64,000 bases of DNA from Sipunculus nudus (Eukaryota > Annelida > Sipuncula > Golfingiida > Sipunculidae). Shown one piece after another: positions 18,771-32,046 of this stretch. Positions within the stretch are counted from its first letter, which is position 1. Each line of letters begins with the position of its first letter. A program made the translations under genes and the position numbers. The stretch lies in NCBI GenBank assembly GCA_026874595.1, contig CM049309.1:42549079-42613078 (forward strand), read 5' to 3'. A model generated the notes under the pieces. The model was not told the origin of the DNA, did not search any database, and saw nothing but the letters and a program-made list of their open reading frames with translations.

Positions 18771-21096
18771 TTGCTAGTTTGTTAATTTTATACCTGAAGA
18801 CTACTTATACATTTCTTACAGCTTACAGCATTCTGTTATAGCGAATAATGTTACACAAATAATTGCCTAGACATCGGTGAGACATAAATAAATAATAGTC
18901 TGACTAATATCTAAATATTAGTCTCATATGATATGGTCAATCATATTACAGCTTTGCACTTTGTACTGGGCTAAATCTATGCATGCATGTATAAAAAGAA
19001 TGTGGCTTATATGCGTTCGCTTGTCCTGAACGACTGGGACATGTATGGATTTATTGGTACAGGTCAAAGTTCAAGGCTGAAGGGAACAATATGCTGTTCA
19101 ATCATGTAATTAACGTATAGACTGACAGGCGACCGGAGACTGCCAACCCGTGATGTATCAATAACATACAATATTAAATAATGCCTGTTCAGTGCACATC
19201 GCCCCCGCATGTGGTGCATGTATACCCAAGGCCACAGAGAAGATTTATTTAATACTCGTATGGTCAGATGCTTAATTACATGTCATACGACTGAAACAAT
19301 TGTCTTTTACAGGTGTGTGGACTTAGTTAAGATGCTTAATAATAATATATTTACTTTTCCAAGTATTTAACCGGAGAAGCCTGCAGATACTATTGTCTCT
19401 CTCTGAATGGATCTACTTAGGATCGCAAGGTTTTCCTTATCATACACTGTTCGGATGATGCTGTGCTTGTACACAGAGTGGTTTTGATTGGGGTCAAATA
19501 ACCATGTCAGAGGTCTTACCTGCGAGGTTGATCGAGGACAGACGAGGAAAACCATCTGCATTTGGTGTAGTTAGGAGGACCTTACTTTTAAAGGAAATAA
19601 ATCAGAAATAGTACAAACTTTTCCCAGATTTCTCATTTCCGGTATTTTCCCACAAGGTAATGTCTCTAAGACATAACATTTTTATTTTTTTTTCGGTGCA
19701 TTTGAACTACGAGGTCATTTTTATACCCACCTTGTCCCAAAAATGTGTTGTTTTTTTTTGACAATATAGTTCATCATTAAGAAAAAGTAGCATTTTACTT
19801 CGCTTGTCAACCTTACCTGAGGTGTACACAAATCCAAACGTATGTCCAAAATGAACCACCACATTTTCCAACTGCTAATTGGCTAGCAAATGGAGTATAG
19901 ACTTGATTGACATCATCAGAGGTTGAGCATTGCTTATCTGGATAAGCTTGGCCCTTTTTATTGACCCTGAATTGGTGCAAGCCAGGGTAGCCAGGTAGCC
20001 TTATCACTGATGGACATGTTTATTTACCGTAATTTGTCCTGGGATCACAAGATCCATCCCCTTAAGAAGTTGATACATAGACTTGACCCTTGACATTAAA
20101 ATCACCTTTTTATATATGATGTTTCATTCTGTCTGGTATTTTATATATAACTTCTTACATCTAGTATTTTTTCCCCAAACTCCATCATGCTTTACCATTT
20201 TTTTTTAAATATTTAGTGTATTTCATGCATTTACCACACAATACCAACAAAGCTAAGCAAAATGGTTATATCATGTTATATCATGGGTGATGGAGGTGCT
20301 GATAATTATGGAAGTATTATCTCATTTACTTCGTTGTACAGATATTGCCGAAAAGCAAACTGGGACAAATGAGGGGTGGCATCATACAAATATTAGTTCT
20401 CCCATTAGGTAACAGATGGCGACGCTGATGTTTGTTGGGCGTCTCGGGCGCAACTGGGTCAGCCATTCTCTGCACTTGAACTTTTTTCTGTACTGTTACT
20501 CCATCTTGTTTTGCTTTAAAATCAGGGGCAGATTCAAAGGGATCCGTGTGGCGCACGCCTGCCCCTTCCTCTCCCCGTCTTTCCGCCCTAATAATTCTGG
20601 GAAATAGAATATTACCCCCTTAATACGGAGACATAGGCCTGTTTTTACGTCTCACACCGTTTTTTCCCCTATATACTTCTGCATTTCTCAATGGTGTATA
20701 AAGTCTGCTGGCAATCCTGGAACACCAGCCATGACAACATGACATTCAGGCCTTTTAAAAATAAACTGATAGGGGCCTGCGAGTCATGATACAAACTATA
20801 AAAGAACACCCATTCCAAGGGTCGGTCAAAATATTTTCTGTGTGGTTGTATTTGACATCAGAGGCTTATATGGTCGTGTTACAGGTATATACACCGGCAC
20901 AGAATATTTTAATCTAATGCACATGTATATACCTAAAACAAAGATCTCATGATTTAATATGTCAGTAGTACGCCCATGTCCTATATACTAAATAAACATG
21001 TATATACAATTGTGCTATTTTGTTTTATTTACTGTCTTAATTACACAATAGCACCAGGTTTCTGTTCAAACATCAATTCACAGCGAAAATACTTGA
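18771..21096. other. Non-coding stretch
   Basis: No exon supported. A piece at about 20523-20580 (CAGGGGCAGATTCAAAGGGA) resembles the end of the CAGGGGCGGATCC miniature-element family. Confidence 0.45.
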
Positions 21097-21104
21097 CTTA
21101 GAAA

Positions 21105-21262
21105 GAAAGAAAAAGGGTTCTTCAAGGTTCTTTTAAGAACCCACATGGTTCTACTGGAAACATGGTTCCTTCTAGAACCATTTTCTCAGTGAAACGTTTC
21201 CATCTGGCACTTGGAGATTAGTGGCTTGATCATAGCCTATAATAGGGTTCCAGATGGAACCT
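21105..21262. repeat. GGTTCT/AGAACC-rich repeat patch
   Basis: Dense alternating GGGTTCTTC, AAGAACCC, GGTTCTAC and TAGAACC words, with local inverted symmetry (GGTTCTTTTAAGAACC). The same words recur at 22500-22650. The two patches may be opposite ends of one element of about 1.5 kb or separate copies. Confidence 0.6.
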
Positions 21263-22499
21263 GTGTTGTGACCGGATGTCCCGGTGATTAGGACGCGCAT
21301 GCGCCGTGTATTTAAACTATGAACTTAACGGTTGAACGGCCGGTGTTTAGGGCTCCCGAAATATTAGAAAAGGCAGTAATATGAGGTAAGATTTATGTTT
21401 ATTGCTTGCTGGTAATCATCGATTTCAACAAGCATGTTGGTTAGTAGAGTATGTCTTACTGTTTCTTTGTCTATGTCTGTCTCCACTCTACAGTCAACAT
21501 ATTTTGCAGCAATTGTTCCCAAACTTTCAACATTGGTCAACAATCAAAAGTCCCAGAAGCCAATTGTTTTTGGCCACTTATAAGGTCAAAGGCCAAGGTC
21601 ATCGCAAAACATCAAAATTTTATTATCGTCATAACTTTGTCCAAAATTGTCCTATCTACCAAAACTATAGCTCATGTTCTACCTCATTCCATGCCCTTTC
21701 TACTGAAAAATTCAAATTCAAATCTGCTGTAACAATGGCTACGCATTTTTTGGGGAAAATTCATGATATTTAAAAAAAATAATGGGTCTTTTTTCCTAAC
21801 TTTGTCGGTTTTTAAGCTAGAGAGGTCTATTTTTTGTTTCAGGTAGCATTTAATAAGCGTTTTAAGATTTTGCAATATCTTGTACAATATCTCGCAAAAC
21901 GAGATTTTGTGAGATTTCACTTAAGGATGCCTTAGATACCCCAAGTTTGCAGGAAATGTCTTTACACTGATATATGCATATATGAAATTACACACACACA
22001 CACATATTTATCTGTTTATCTATGTATCTCATCTCTTATTTTCCAGATCGATTCTCCGCCGCATCTTTCTTTATCTTGCACGCATTATGCATTTAAGGAA
22101 TATAACACGGAAGCAGTGATTATTTCGATGTCGAGATGTTTAGAAGTATATTGCCGATCATATTGCTCGACTACGCAGGCATAACGACTTGTATACAGAG
22201 AAACAATATATTGGCCCCAGGGACTTGTGTGCGTTTATTAAATCATTCAACAAGGAGTATTCGCAGACCGACGATATAATCATGGTATCTTGGGCAACTT
22301 GGATCTAAGGCCGCTCTTAATGATTCCAAGGGAATTGAATTATAAGTATTATTGTTGAGAAAATGGCTCGGAACTGTGTGAGGTGTTCACTAACCTTATA
22401 TCGCAGTTACCAAAATATATTATTTAGGTGCATACATATGATTATGCTTTGTATTGTTTGGAACCTTACCAAGTGAGATAAATGTACTTAGATATTTTA
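21263..22499. other. Non-coding between GGTTC patches
   Basis: Includes GTCAAAGGCCAAGGTCA near 21585, which resembles blocks of the tandem repeat at 1680-2215, and a short (CA)n at about 21990. The longest frame (21402-21773) has no domain. Confidence 0.4.
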
Positions 22500-22655
22500 C
22501 CCGTAGGGTTACCCAAAGAACCCCCGGAGAGGTTTTCAGGATGGACCAGAAAGAACCCTGACTAGAGGGTTCTACTTGGAACCTCTCAGGGTTCCCACTG
22601 GTTCTACTCTAAAGAATCTTTAAGGGTTCTACATGTAACCTTTTTTTTTTAAAGT
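22500..22655. repeat. GGTTCT/AGAACC-rich repeat patch, second
   Basis: Words AAAGAACCC, GGGTTCTAC, GGAACC and GGGTTCCC, ending in a poly-T tract followed by AAAGTG. See the patch at 21105-21262. Confidence 0.6.
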
Positions 22656-24075
22656 GTATGTGGAGTGTTACGACCTCTATAATAAAAACTTCCACTATTA
22701 TATTTTGGTTTATTCTCCTAATCCTTAGATATTGAAATAACGTTGATTTATAGGATAGTAGTATAATATTCATAGGATACAAATAATACATGAATGGATA
22801 AATATCAAGACAATTATTACTTTATTTAAAACGTAGACCTTAATTATTTATGTAGTATAGTATTGCATGGACCGTATATTAGTACTGCGATCTATAGAAC
22901 CACCTTCTATTTCCAGAATTAACGTCTAATTATTGATGTTAAATAATTGTTAAAATAAAATTAATGGAAATGAAATTTATTGTCTAGAACTTCCCACAGC
23001 TCATAGAAATACCTATAAATTCTCATTACATTGATCCATTACTTTAACAAGCTATGTTATTACAATACTGGTTGGACCGAGAAAACCGTTTGTAATAACA
23101 ACCATTAAAAAAATATATATAATGACTGGGAGAAAGTCATTTCTATTGTACATGTATATGATTTAGGACAATCATTTATATATGTTAAGATATGGGCGGT
23201 TATAAACCATACAGAAATGCAATTTTATGAAATTATAATAATTTCTCTATTAACAGGAAATGCTTTCACATTACAACTGTAAGCTTTATTGCCTTAAGGG
23301 TTGTTTGGATTAACAACAGTTCTGATGATGTCACCTCTAGTAATAAAAGTAGAATGATGGATGACTGTATTTATATCGTATATGGTCTATTAAGGACCAT
23401 ACTTATATCTAACATATAAAATATATAAGCAGATATGGGGATGGAATTCAATGAAGTGGTTTATTTCATTATAATCAGTAAATGGCAGCAGTAATACAGA
23501 GGATTTCACATTAACGAACATATTATATAACGGATTGAACAGAGCAACCCTGTTTTTTAACGTTGCCAGTGTTAACAAGTGGTAACTCGAAGTTACTGCA
23601 TCAGACAACAAAGGTCGTCAGGGCCACGATGTGCCACGTAAATGTTATAATTAGATTATGCACGGTAACTGCTTGGGCCTAAAATTTGGTAGCGTACATC
23701 TCACAGGTGTTAATCTTCCTTATTAATGATTCCTCATATATATTACGCACGTAAGAGCCTGACGGAATAACCTTTGGGTAGAATATTTTGCATTTAAATG
23801 GTATCCTTGGCTAAAAATTCCTTCTATTAAAATAGTCGTTTTATATTAATATTGTACCCAATAAAATATATATTTTTATACCTATTTTATTCTTAGTGCA
23901 TATTTTAAGGCAACTAGAGCCACTCTATTACAAAAACTATAAAAAAGCATATCCCAAAAGCTATTCTAGTTAATGTGTTCCTTTCCTGTTTACAATTTAA
24001 ATTTTGTTTGAATATAAATCTGAGGAAATTCTATCATAACAAAGAATAAATACATGCAGGCACCAGCACTGGTTC
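22656..24075. other. Non-coding, nothing recognised
   Basis: Very AT-rich; no exon or repeat I can support. Confidence 0.5.
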
Positions 24076-24285
24076 ATTAATTACTTCCGCCACGGTGGTT
24101 ATGTTTTTACCCTCGTTTGATTTTCTGTCTGTTTGTAACATTACTCAATTTTGATGAAATTGTCAGGATCTGGATCCAGGAATTTTTAAAGAAAAAATGC
24201 TGTTTATCTGATAATGCCATATGGTGGTAATGAGCTGCCTTTGCAGAGGTCTGCGCTCTCTGAGTGCTTTTCTAGTTTATATATT
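24076..24285. repeat. Dispersed repeat with CGCCACGG...GGTCTGCGCTCTCTGAGTGC
   Basis: Starts with TTACTTCCGCCACGGTGGTT and a pyrimidine-rich GTTTTTACCCTCGTTTGATT block, continues with GATCTGGATCCAGGAATTTT, and ends GAGGTCTGCGCTCTCTGAGT. I recall this style from dispersed repeats in many marine animal genomes; that is memory, not a search result. Confidence 0.45.
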
Positions 24286-24968
24286 GGACACTGACAAGGA
24301 GTAACCGATGTATACGCACGTTGTTCCGCTGCACAAGCAGTGTGCAGTTTATCACTCAGGACGCGCTGTTGTTTACTCGGTACTGCAACAGTTGGTTGGT
24401 TACTGAAAGTGGGTTTCTATTGATAGCACCGTTGACGTAATAGATATACTCCGCCCAGCCTTCCAGAATTTCCGATTGCTTGAGAAAAGGAAAAGCAAAA
24501 TAAATAATCCCTGGTGAAACATAATATTTGGCATTTCTTGTAATTCAGAACTTCTTGAATGAATTTTTAATATGCAGGCCTGCGCTGTCCATATTGTATT
24601 CCGTTCCCCTCTTATCTTTTCCTTCTTTTCGTCGTTCGTTCCTCCTTTCCTTCATTCATTTCCGAAAGACAGCTAACCATAACCCTCTTTTGTTGACAGT
24701 GGTGAGCTATATTTTAAATTCACGACAGAGGTATCCAATTTGATGAAATTTGGGAATGGTGAACAAAATTTTAAAAAATATTACAATCAGCTCATTATTT
24801 ATTAGTTTGGAATCCATGATTTCTTATCTCCCCTTTCTTAGTTATCTCATGACAGATTAATTAATAATAATGTCCCCGGGAAAGGACTTTGTGAAAACAT
24901 TATTGCAGTGTATTAATGAAAGTGTCGATAATGTACAAGGCTTTTATCCAGATTACTATCAGTAACCA
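24286..24968. other. Non-coding, nothing recognised
   Basis: No supported exon. Confidence 0.45.
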
Positions 24969-25345
24969 AATGCATACTCCAAGGTCCATTTGTGTTTTAT
25001 ACTATGCACGGAGTTAAGGTAAATAAAACCCATTGCATGCTCCAAGGTCCGGCTATATTTTATACTATGGAGTTAGGGTGAAAAAAAACCATTACATGCT
25101 CCAAAGTCCAGCTTTATTTTATATTATGCAGTTGAGGTAATAGCCTATTGCATTCCCGAAGGGCCAGCTGTAATTTATACGGTGGAATTGATGTAATAAC
25201 CTATTGCATACCCGAAGGTCTAGCTGTATTTTATACTTTGGAGTTAAGGTAATAACCCTCTGCATGGTCTTAGGTCAAGCTGTGTTAAGTGTTATCGAGT
25301 TGAGTTGAGTCGGATACTCCAGATCCAGCTATATTATATACTTTT
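24969..25345. repeat. Tandem repeat, about 56-63 bp unit, 6 copies
   Basis: The anchor TGCAT..CC.AAGGTC recurs at about 24971, 25034, 25093, 25149, 25205 and 25261. It is followed each time by an AGCTGTATTTTATAC-like block and GGAGTTAAGGTAATAA. Units diverge gradually along the array. Confidence 0.85.
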
Positions 25346-25995
25346 GTTTTTATCACAAAAAAATTAGACTTCCGGTAACTGTCATACGACAGTCACGATT
25401 CTCGAACTATTCCGATTTTCCCAGTGAATTCTTATGCACTCTAATAGTTTGGGAACAACTATACTTCTGTAAAGCAAATTAAATTTGGTATTGAGTTTTC
25501 ACGGATAACTGATAAAGCAGACGTCACATTTTCGTAATTTGCATATTATTCCAAAACCTATTACAGATATCGCTACCAAACTTGCCTTTGCTCTCCTACG
25601 TTGTAAATGGCACATGAATGTGAAAGATTCAAGGTTCTAGGTCAAATGATTTATCTAGAAACGTGAACTAACTGAAAAGTGCTGAGTCTCATATAGTTCC
25701 GCATGAGTGAGTATCAATCAAATCGGACGAAAAATGTGGCATAATAAGGCAAAAAAAACCGTATGGTTCTCAGGCACTTTTTTTTCAGAAATCAGTGCGG
25801 GCGGGCGTGTTTTATTTTTGCCATTTTTTTGTATGTTTCGATAAAAATGTCATATGATCAGGGAAAAGCATAAAATTGTGACAATTTTTTTTTGCTTAAC
25901 AGGTAAAAACACTACATTACAAAGGAAATCTTATCAAAATTGAATTTTTTTTTTATCTTCTTGAAAGATGAAAATTAAAATAATTTTTTTTATGC

Positions 25996-26013
25996 GGGGG
26001 GGGGGGGGGGGGG
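25996..26013. repeat. Poly-G tract
   Basis: Homopolymer of 18 G. Confidence 0.9.
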
Positions 26014-26044
26014 TGTTAATATTGACGCGGGAGGTGCTTGAGAA

Positions 26045-26515
26045 CCATATCTTTTTATTTCTTTTGGTCTTATTTAGTTTTATTTTTTTTCGTGTGGCCT
26101 TAATTAATTTGAAAACAGTCTGAAAACAATCTTTTTCCAGAACCGTTTAGTATGTTATTGAGAGAAAGGTACATATGACGGAACTTTGTTTATGCTGCGG
26201 TGTTTCAGGTATAAACAAGACAATAAGAACCATGGGTTTAATTTTGAATATATTGGGTAACGATTTTTACACAAAAAATGCACGAGAGTTGATTCCATAG
26301 ATTAATTATTTTTATTTTTGGTGACGCCTTAACTTATTTCAAAACAATCTTAAAAATCTTTTTCCAGTAATGTTTAGTATATATGTTATCGGTAGTTAAG
26401 TACACATATGATTTTTTTATGTTGCCGTGTTTCAGTTATAAACGAGTTAATAATAACCATGGAAATAATCTGGAATATATTGGGTTTCGATTTTCACAGG
26501 AAGAAAAATGAATTA
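26045..26515. repeat. Tandem duplication, about 235-bp unit, 2 copies
   Basis: Both units contain, in order, AATCTTTTTCCAG, GTTTAGTAT, a GTACA-ATATGA block, a GTGTTTCAGGTATAAAC-like block (second copy GTTATAAAC), AACCATGG and AATATATTGGGT. The first runs about 26045-26285 and the second about 26286-26515. Confidence 0.75.
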
Positions 26516-27719
26516 ATTCAAACAGATGTTCATTCTTAAATAAGTTATATAGCACCGTTTGCTCTAGAACGCCTCCGTTTACAGGTAATCGTTAAATCCA
26601 CTCCTAGCATTTACAGCAACCATTATAACATTCCTTACAGGTTGGGCAGAGCTTGAGGTGGATTCCCGACTTCGGGCTTCTAGGCAATCTCTGTTTAGGC
26701 CTCTTTGTTTTCTTTTTGAGGTGATGGTGGGTGGTTGAAACCATGGCCTGGTTTGGTATCTTAGTTCTTGCTTTGATCCCTTCTATGTTTCATAAACGTT
26801 TCCAAGAAGTATTCTCTTGTTACTGTTGAAGTACAGCCAATGCATCTTACCTTACTCCAACTTGAATAAATAACTGGTTCGTCATAGCTTTAGCATTTAC
26901 CATAAAAATAAACCTCTTAAACGAAATCTAATATAACCTAGATAAAAACGAATTGGTACTGTCTCGCTTTATTTACTGTGTATTGTTTCAGGAAATGCAG
27001 CCTTTGACCCTCGCGTTATACATAGGTTGAATCCTGTACAGGTCACCCACTTAATAGTCAGAAAAACCTTGAGAAGAGATTAGGGAACCACTTGAACCTT
27101 TCTGTAGTCTGCTGTAGCAGCTAGCTTTACCTTAGGCCGCACTGATGTAAGTAGCATGCTATCTTTATTAGCAACAAGTAAACGGCCTCGCTGAGAACGC
27201 TACTCCTTCATCACTGCATTCAGAACCCGCTCTTCTTGACCCGCGCTTTGTTTGTCGTCAGTTTTATGGTTTGTTCACTACATTCGGACAAGATTCCCGC
27301 CGGTTTTCGCCATTGGTGGCTATTGACCTTGACCTGATGGGTTTCCTTCATGCTGAAAACATTCATTTGCTAGGGGAAAATATTTCAAAAGAAATCATAG
27401 AATACGTATTGTAAAAAAAAACCAACCAAACGCATTTTCATTTACTTATTAAGACAATTTTATTTTATTTTTTTTTGTATTTCCAAATTCAAAGGTTAAA
27501 AGTTTGATCAGATAAATAATCTTGGGTGAATAAAACATGAGTTGATATATTCCTGGTTTATATGTCGGAACCTCGAGGCTGCGCAACACGTTGCGTGTAT
27601 ATGCGAAACGAATGTACCTGATACCACAATGCAATAATTATGATTAAACACTAAATGTTTGCATAAATGCATATATTAGATGCCTCAATTATGCAAATGT
27701 TACCTCTTCAATATAGGGC

Positions 27720-27722
<3 letters not shown>
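26516..27722. other. Non-coding, nothing recognised
   Basis: No supported exon or repeat. Confidence 0.45.
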
Positions 27723-27806
<84 letters not shown>

Positions 27807-27822
27807 GACAAACAGACAGGCA
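27723..27822. repeat. (GA)n then (ACAG)n compound microsatellite
   Basis: GA run at 27723-27779, then ACAG tetranucleotides to about 27822 with small interruptions. Confidence 0.95.
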
Positions 27823-28368
27823 GAGTAATCGAAGGTTAAAGGTAAAAGTGAGAGAGAATTTTATACGAAGAATATATCAAATGGATGATTTGAAAAGGCA
27901 CACAGGAAATCATATATGTGTAACTGTGAATACCTGCATGTATCGTCATCTGCTTTGAGTTCCCAGGGAACAGTGTTTCGAGAACTTGTCTGTATATGTT
28001 TGCGCGTTTGTCAATGCGTGCGCATGTGCGTGTGCTACTATTCATCATGCCTTCTCCCCGGAGCTCCTGGCGTGCTGAGAGCCGGGACCATCTGTCGACA
28101 TGTTTGCCCCGGGGATCGCCCCATAAATAAGACTGACATAAAACGTAAAGTTTCGGGTCTGTTGAATGTTGCTCCACACCCACACGCTGGTCTCGGGACG
28201 GCTTATACAAGCTCTAGCATCCCGGGGCTCTGTTATCTTACACGTAGCATGTCCATCATGTAATTGACAGTGGCTTACATCATCTTGCATCATTGCCTGT
28301 TATGTCTGTTACTGATAGGCTCACGCATGCAAAATGGAACAACGTTTATTATATGCCTTATATACTAA
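27823..28368. other. GC-richer patch, no gene supported
   Basis: Overlapping open frames of 82-124 codons exist on both strands, but none has a domain, a signal or paired splice sites. Their coexistence points to base composition rather than coding. Confidence 0.4.
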
Positions 28369-28391
28369 GAAAGCCAGAACATGCTGTATGG
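28369..28391 (+). repeat. 23-bp perfect direct repeat, copy 1
   Basis: Contains AGCCAGAACATGCTGTATGG; identical to 29295-29317. A shorter AACGTTT and GCCT similarity extends upstream of both. Confidence 0.85.
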
Positions 28392-28575
28392 TTTTGAAAC
28401 ATTCGTGATTGTGTAGGTGCATTATTATATTATTTTAGATTGACAAATATGTCGATATGGTTGTAATATAATATATTTTCGATGCACGTGGTTACTTATT
28501 GCTTAAAACAGTGAAAATACCCTTTGTGCAATGATGAACACAAATACCTTATATGTTTATTGAAAACATGTAATC

Positions 28576-28590
28576 GGGGGGGGGGGGGGG
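28576..28590. repeat. Poly-G tract
   Basis: Homopolymer of 15 G. Confidence 0.9.
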
Positions 28591-28905
28591 CAGAAGAATT
28601 TTTATATAATCATGTCAGGAATGGCGCAATATATCGATCAATACTCGATAAGATAATCGATGGATCCTACAAGAAGCAGTAGGATTATCGATTGATCAAT
28701 TATATCGATGCCATAATCAATGCCTCTGGAAAAAAAAAGAATTTAGAACTAGTGCCATCTTCAGGTACTATTACGGTCAGTATTCTAAAATATCTGCTAA
28801 AGCAGTATTTCACTGAAGACATTTCATGCAACAAAGAAGGTGGCAGCTTTTCTATTTTGATATTTAGGACCAAAAATCCGTATTCGAAACATAATTATAT
28901 ATATA

Positions 28906-28909
<4 letters not shown>

Positions 28910-28974
<65 letters not shown>
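28910..28974. repeat. (TA)n microsatellite
   Basis: Pure run of about 65 bases. The open frame across it (IYIYIY) is an artefact. Confidence 0.95.
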
Positions 28975-28976
<2 letters not shown>

Positions 28977-29201
28977 ATATTTTTAGTATTGGACTTTGTA
29001 GTTCCTTTGGTGGCTGTCTGCGGGTATGAGGCTATTTTAACAAATTATAAATGATGTAAAACTGGATTATCTCTATATAATATTACGTCGATGCTTGATA
29101 TAACCATTTATCCCGGTACTCAGTCTTTATTTTATCGGTGACCGATCAATAAACCCGACCTGATAATCAACATTTCATCAGGTTCCCGGAATTAATGTAT
29201 G

Positions 29202-29202
<1 letters not shown>

Positions 29203-29270
<68 letters not shown>
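29203..29270. repeat. (AT)n microsatellite
   Basis: Pure run of about 68 bases. Confidence 0.95.
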
Positions 29271-29275
<5 letters not shown>

Positions 29276-29294
29276 GATAACCAACGTTTTGCCT

Positions 29295-29317
29295 GAAAGC
29301 CAGAACATGCTGTATGG
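29295..29317 (+). repeat. 23-bp perfect direct repeat, copy 2
   Basis: Identical to 28369-28391, offset 926 bases. The interval contains both long (AT)n runs. Confidence 0.85.
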
Positions 29318-31924
29318 CTGAACTTTACTGTGTTATTTTAAAGAATGTAAGAACAAGTCTGTGGCATATATAATGAAGGCCGTTGGTATATTTTGACAAC
29401 GGACGGAAATGAAGCACGTTATACAGCACCGCCAAGCTACATTAGTGATCTTGAGACAATCAATAACGGAGCATCCCTGCGGCATTTTATTTACCAGATG
29501 GTCCCCGTGCTTTTAACGAGACACATGGATCCTGCTCCTGTTTAGTGTATGGCTAAAATTGCCATTTTGATTTGGCAAAATACGTTTCAAACTATCATAT
29601 ACATAAACATACGTCGGACCATACAGAAATGAAAACCAGGGATCACATTTATAGGATATACTTTATCGAGATAACAACGCATGGAGGATTGTATGTAGTT
29701 GTACACACTGAGATTGAGGTTTACCTTAATTCGATTTCCTGAGTTCTTCCTTATCGTCGGGAAAAAGAACCATAAGAAAACGTGGTTGTTCCTTATTTCT
29801 TTTTGTTGTTGTGCTAAGCAGTATTCATTGCGTTTTTATATAGCAATAATAGCAGCCTGTTGATCTGGTAGAAGGAGATGCTAATCAGAGCTTATGGCTG
29901 TTCTTCTGTGCCAAGAATAAGCAGTACGTTAGAGGCGTATAGGGCATGGAGCCACCATATTTTGGATTCTGGGTATTGCTGACGTAGGCTTAGGTATTCA
30001 TCAACCTCACGTTTGTACAAGTGTTCTCCTCTCCATCAGGCCCCGCTTCTGTTTTCTCCGTCCTTTGGTAGTCTTACGGTATACCTGCTTAGCAGGAGCC
30101 CCAGCCAGCACGCCGGCGGGTGGCTGACTCCCTTTGACCGCGCTCGTTCTCCAGTAGATACCGTTTCTTATGAATTGCTCAAGCTTGTATAGTGGTACAC
30201 GGCTCATAAAAAGTGGTTTCCGCAAACTCCACAGGTCATACCGTCAGGTCGTTGTCAGTTAGAGCGCGTTTCGCCCCAGTGACGTGAGTTAGCATCTCGT
30301 TTCCGTTGAGTGGTGTTCATTTGTCTGTGGAGTCATTGAGAACGTTACCTTAACTGATGCAAATTCTTTCTAGTGCTTACCTATAGGTAAGATCCAAGAT
30401 CTTGACAACATCAGGAAGAATTGGTCAGGGATATGTTCACTTTTTTTTTAACATTCTACAGTCATTTATCTTTGGAATACATAATGTTTGGTTTGAAAAT
30501 CAAGGAACGTCATCTGACGGAATTTTAAGTTATTTGGGGAAATACCGCACTTAAGTAGAAGAATGGAGCAAAATACAGACACAAGTTAAGTGCTGTAAAT
30601 ATAACAATGCAGATATGTATCTCTGCATTGAGAAATGTGGTATTTAGAAAATCATCTACGGCAGAAGTAGTCAAGACGTGCAACTTTGAATACAAGGGAT
30701 TATCACTTGGTACGTGTCAACAAAGAAAAGCAATTGAAAAAGAAGATAAATCACTCGTGATATCACAAGTCAAAATTATTTTTATCCAGTGCATTAACAA
30801 AATCTATCATTGATATGTCTGGCTAGATAACATCCGTTTATTTTTTTACGAAACTAACTAACAGGACGGAGAGTAGGTTATTCGACTAAGGAATATGAGA
30901 AGATCGTTTCGTGTAAAAGGAATAAGGAAAGTAAGCTTTGAAGATGAACAAGAGGAGGAGGAGGAAGAAGAAGATGAAGATGACAGGAAGATAGCACAGG
31001 TAGGGCTAAGTTCAGATATTCAGATATAAGTGATGCTGAAATAGGTTGTTTATTATTAAACGAGGCGCCTACCACCTGTATGTAGTCGTTAGGTCTACAA
31101 GTAGGGCAGATGAAAAAGGGCGGGAAGGGCAATCGGAGAACGTTTTGCATTTTTATCAACTCTTTTTTTCCCCTTGTCTTATTGGGGAATAAGGTTTTGC
31201 TTTCAATATACACCTGTGCCTGGCCTTTGTTGATAGGGAGATATATTGGCTATAGTTTACGTAATTTAGAGAATTGAAGAACGGCATATTTCTGATGAAT
31301 TTATTTATAGGACAAATATTCTTAGTCTTCCGTTTCCTCCACAAAATTTGACGTTTACTCTGTCATATTTATCATAATTTATTGTCTCCTGTCTCTTTCT
31401 TGCGATATTGGAGACGCCTGCTAATTTTACCTCTTTCAGTACCAATTTACCCTTAAAGTCCCTTCTTTTTCCTGTTCAGAAGTTTATATAAAACGCTTAA
31501 CATTCTAATTCAGCTATTTGTTACTGACAAATGAATAATCAATGTCGAATGAACACTGTCACGTGTTTTCATCATGAATGCATGTGACCAATGTCCTTGA
31601 ATCTTGCGTTCAATGAAATCACATTAAGCAACGGCTGTTTTATCAAATCCTATTTTACAAGGATTCTTAGAATAAAGTGAAAATATTCTTTTCGGACTAA
31701 ACTGTCATCTATATTATTTCAAATTTTACATCACATTTGAGTATAAGTGAGTTGCACTTCCTTCGTTTTAGGCCATATATTTTATAAAGAACAGTTATCG
31801 CCAAACAGATCAATGGATACTAATAAATGAATTTACCTCCCGAGTTTTCGTAACATTAAAAAATTGCCATAACGTCCTCTTTAGGGTATCAGATCAGCTG
31901 TATCAATCATATATATTAATTAAT
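29318..31924. other. Mostly non-coding; one short acidic ORF and one weak LINE-like frame
   Basis: At 30895-31029 (+) a 44-codon frame carries a run of Glu and Asp (FEDEQEEEEEEEDEDDRK) followed by CAG/GTAGGG. It could be a first exon but is also what a purine-rich simple repeat encodes. At 30007-30225 on the minus strand a basic frame (PPAGVLAGAPAKQVYRKTTK) is loosely reminiscent of LINE ORF N-termini. Neither is strong enough to call a gene. Confidence 0.3.
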
Positions 31925-32046
31925 GTACTTTATTTATTTTACATGGATTGTACAACTTGTTCAAGAACTAATACGAGGCACAATCCATGGCTCGGATGTT
32001 GGCGCTCGGTAGTCGGTAAGGGTGGAGGAAACCGGAGGACCCGGTT
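31925..32046 (-). repeat. tRNA-derived SINE, 3' part only
   Basis: Matches the 3' body and tail of the SINE at 58815-59046: TTTATTTATTTTACATGGAT, TTGTACAA, GTAGTCGGTAAGGGTGGAGG and AAACCGGAGGACCCGG. The tRNA head is absent. Confidence 0.7.

Noticed and set aside
20326-20607. Overlapping frames on both strands
   Set aside because: No motif; part resembles the end of a miniature element.
27836-28293. Overlapping 82-124 codon frames on both strands
   Set aside because: Mutually overlapping frames in a GC-richer patch with no motif; composition explains them.
30007-30225. Basic minus-strand frame resembling a LINE ORF N-terminus
   Set aside because: The similarity is only a general impression of a few basic residues; no RT or endonuclease motif is nearby.
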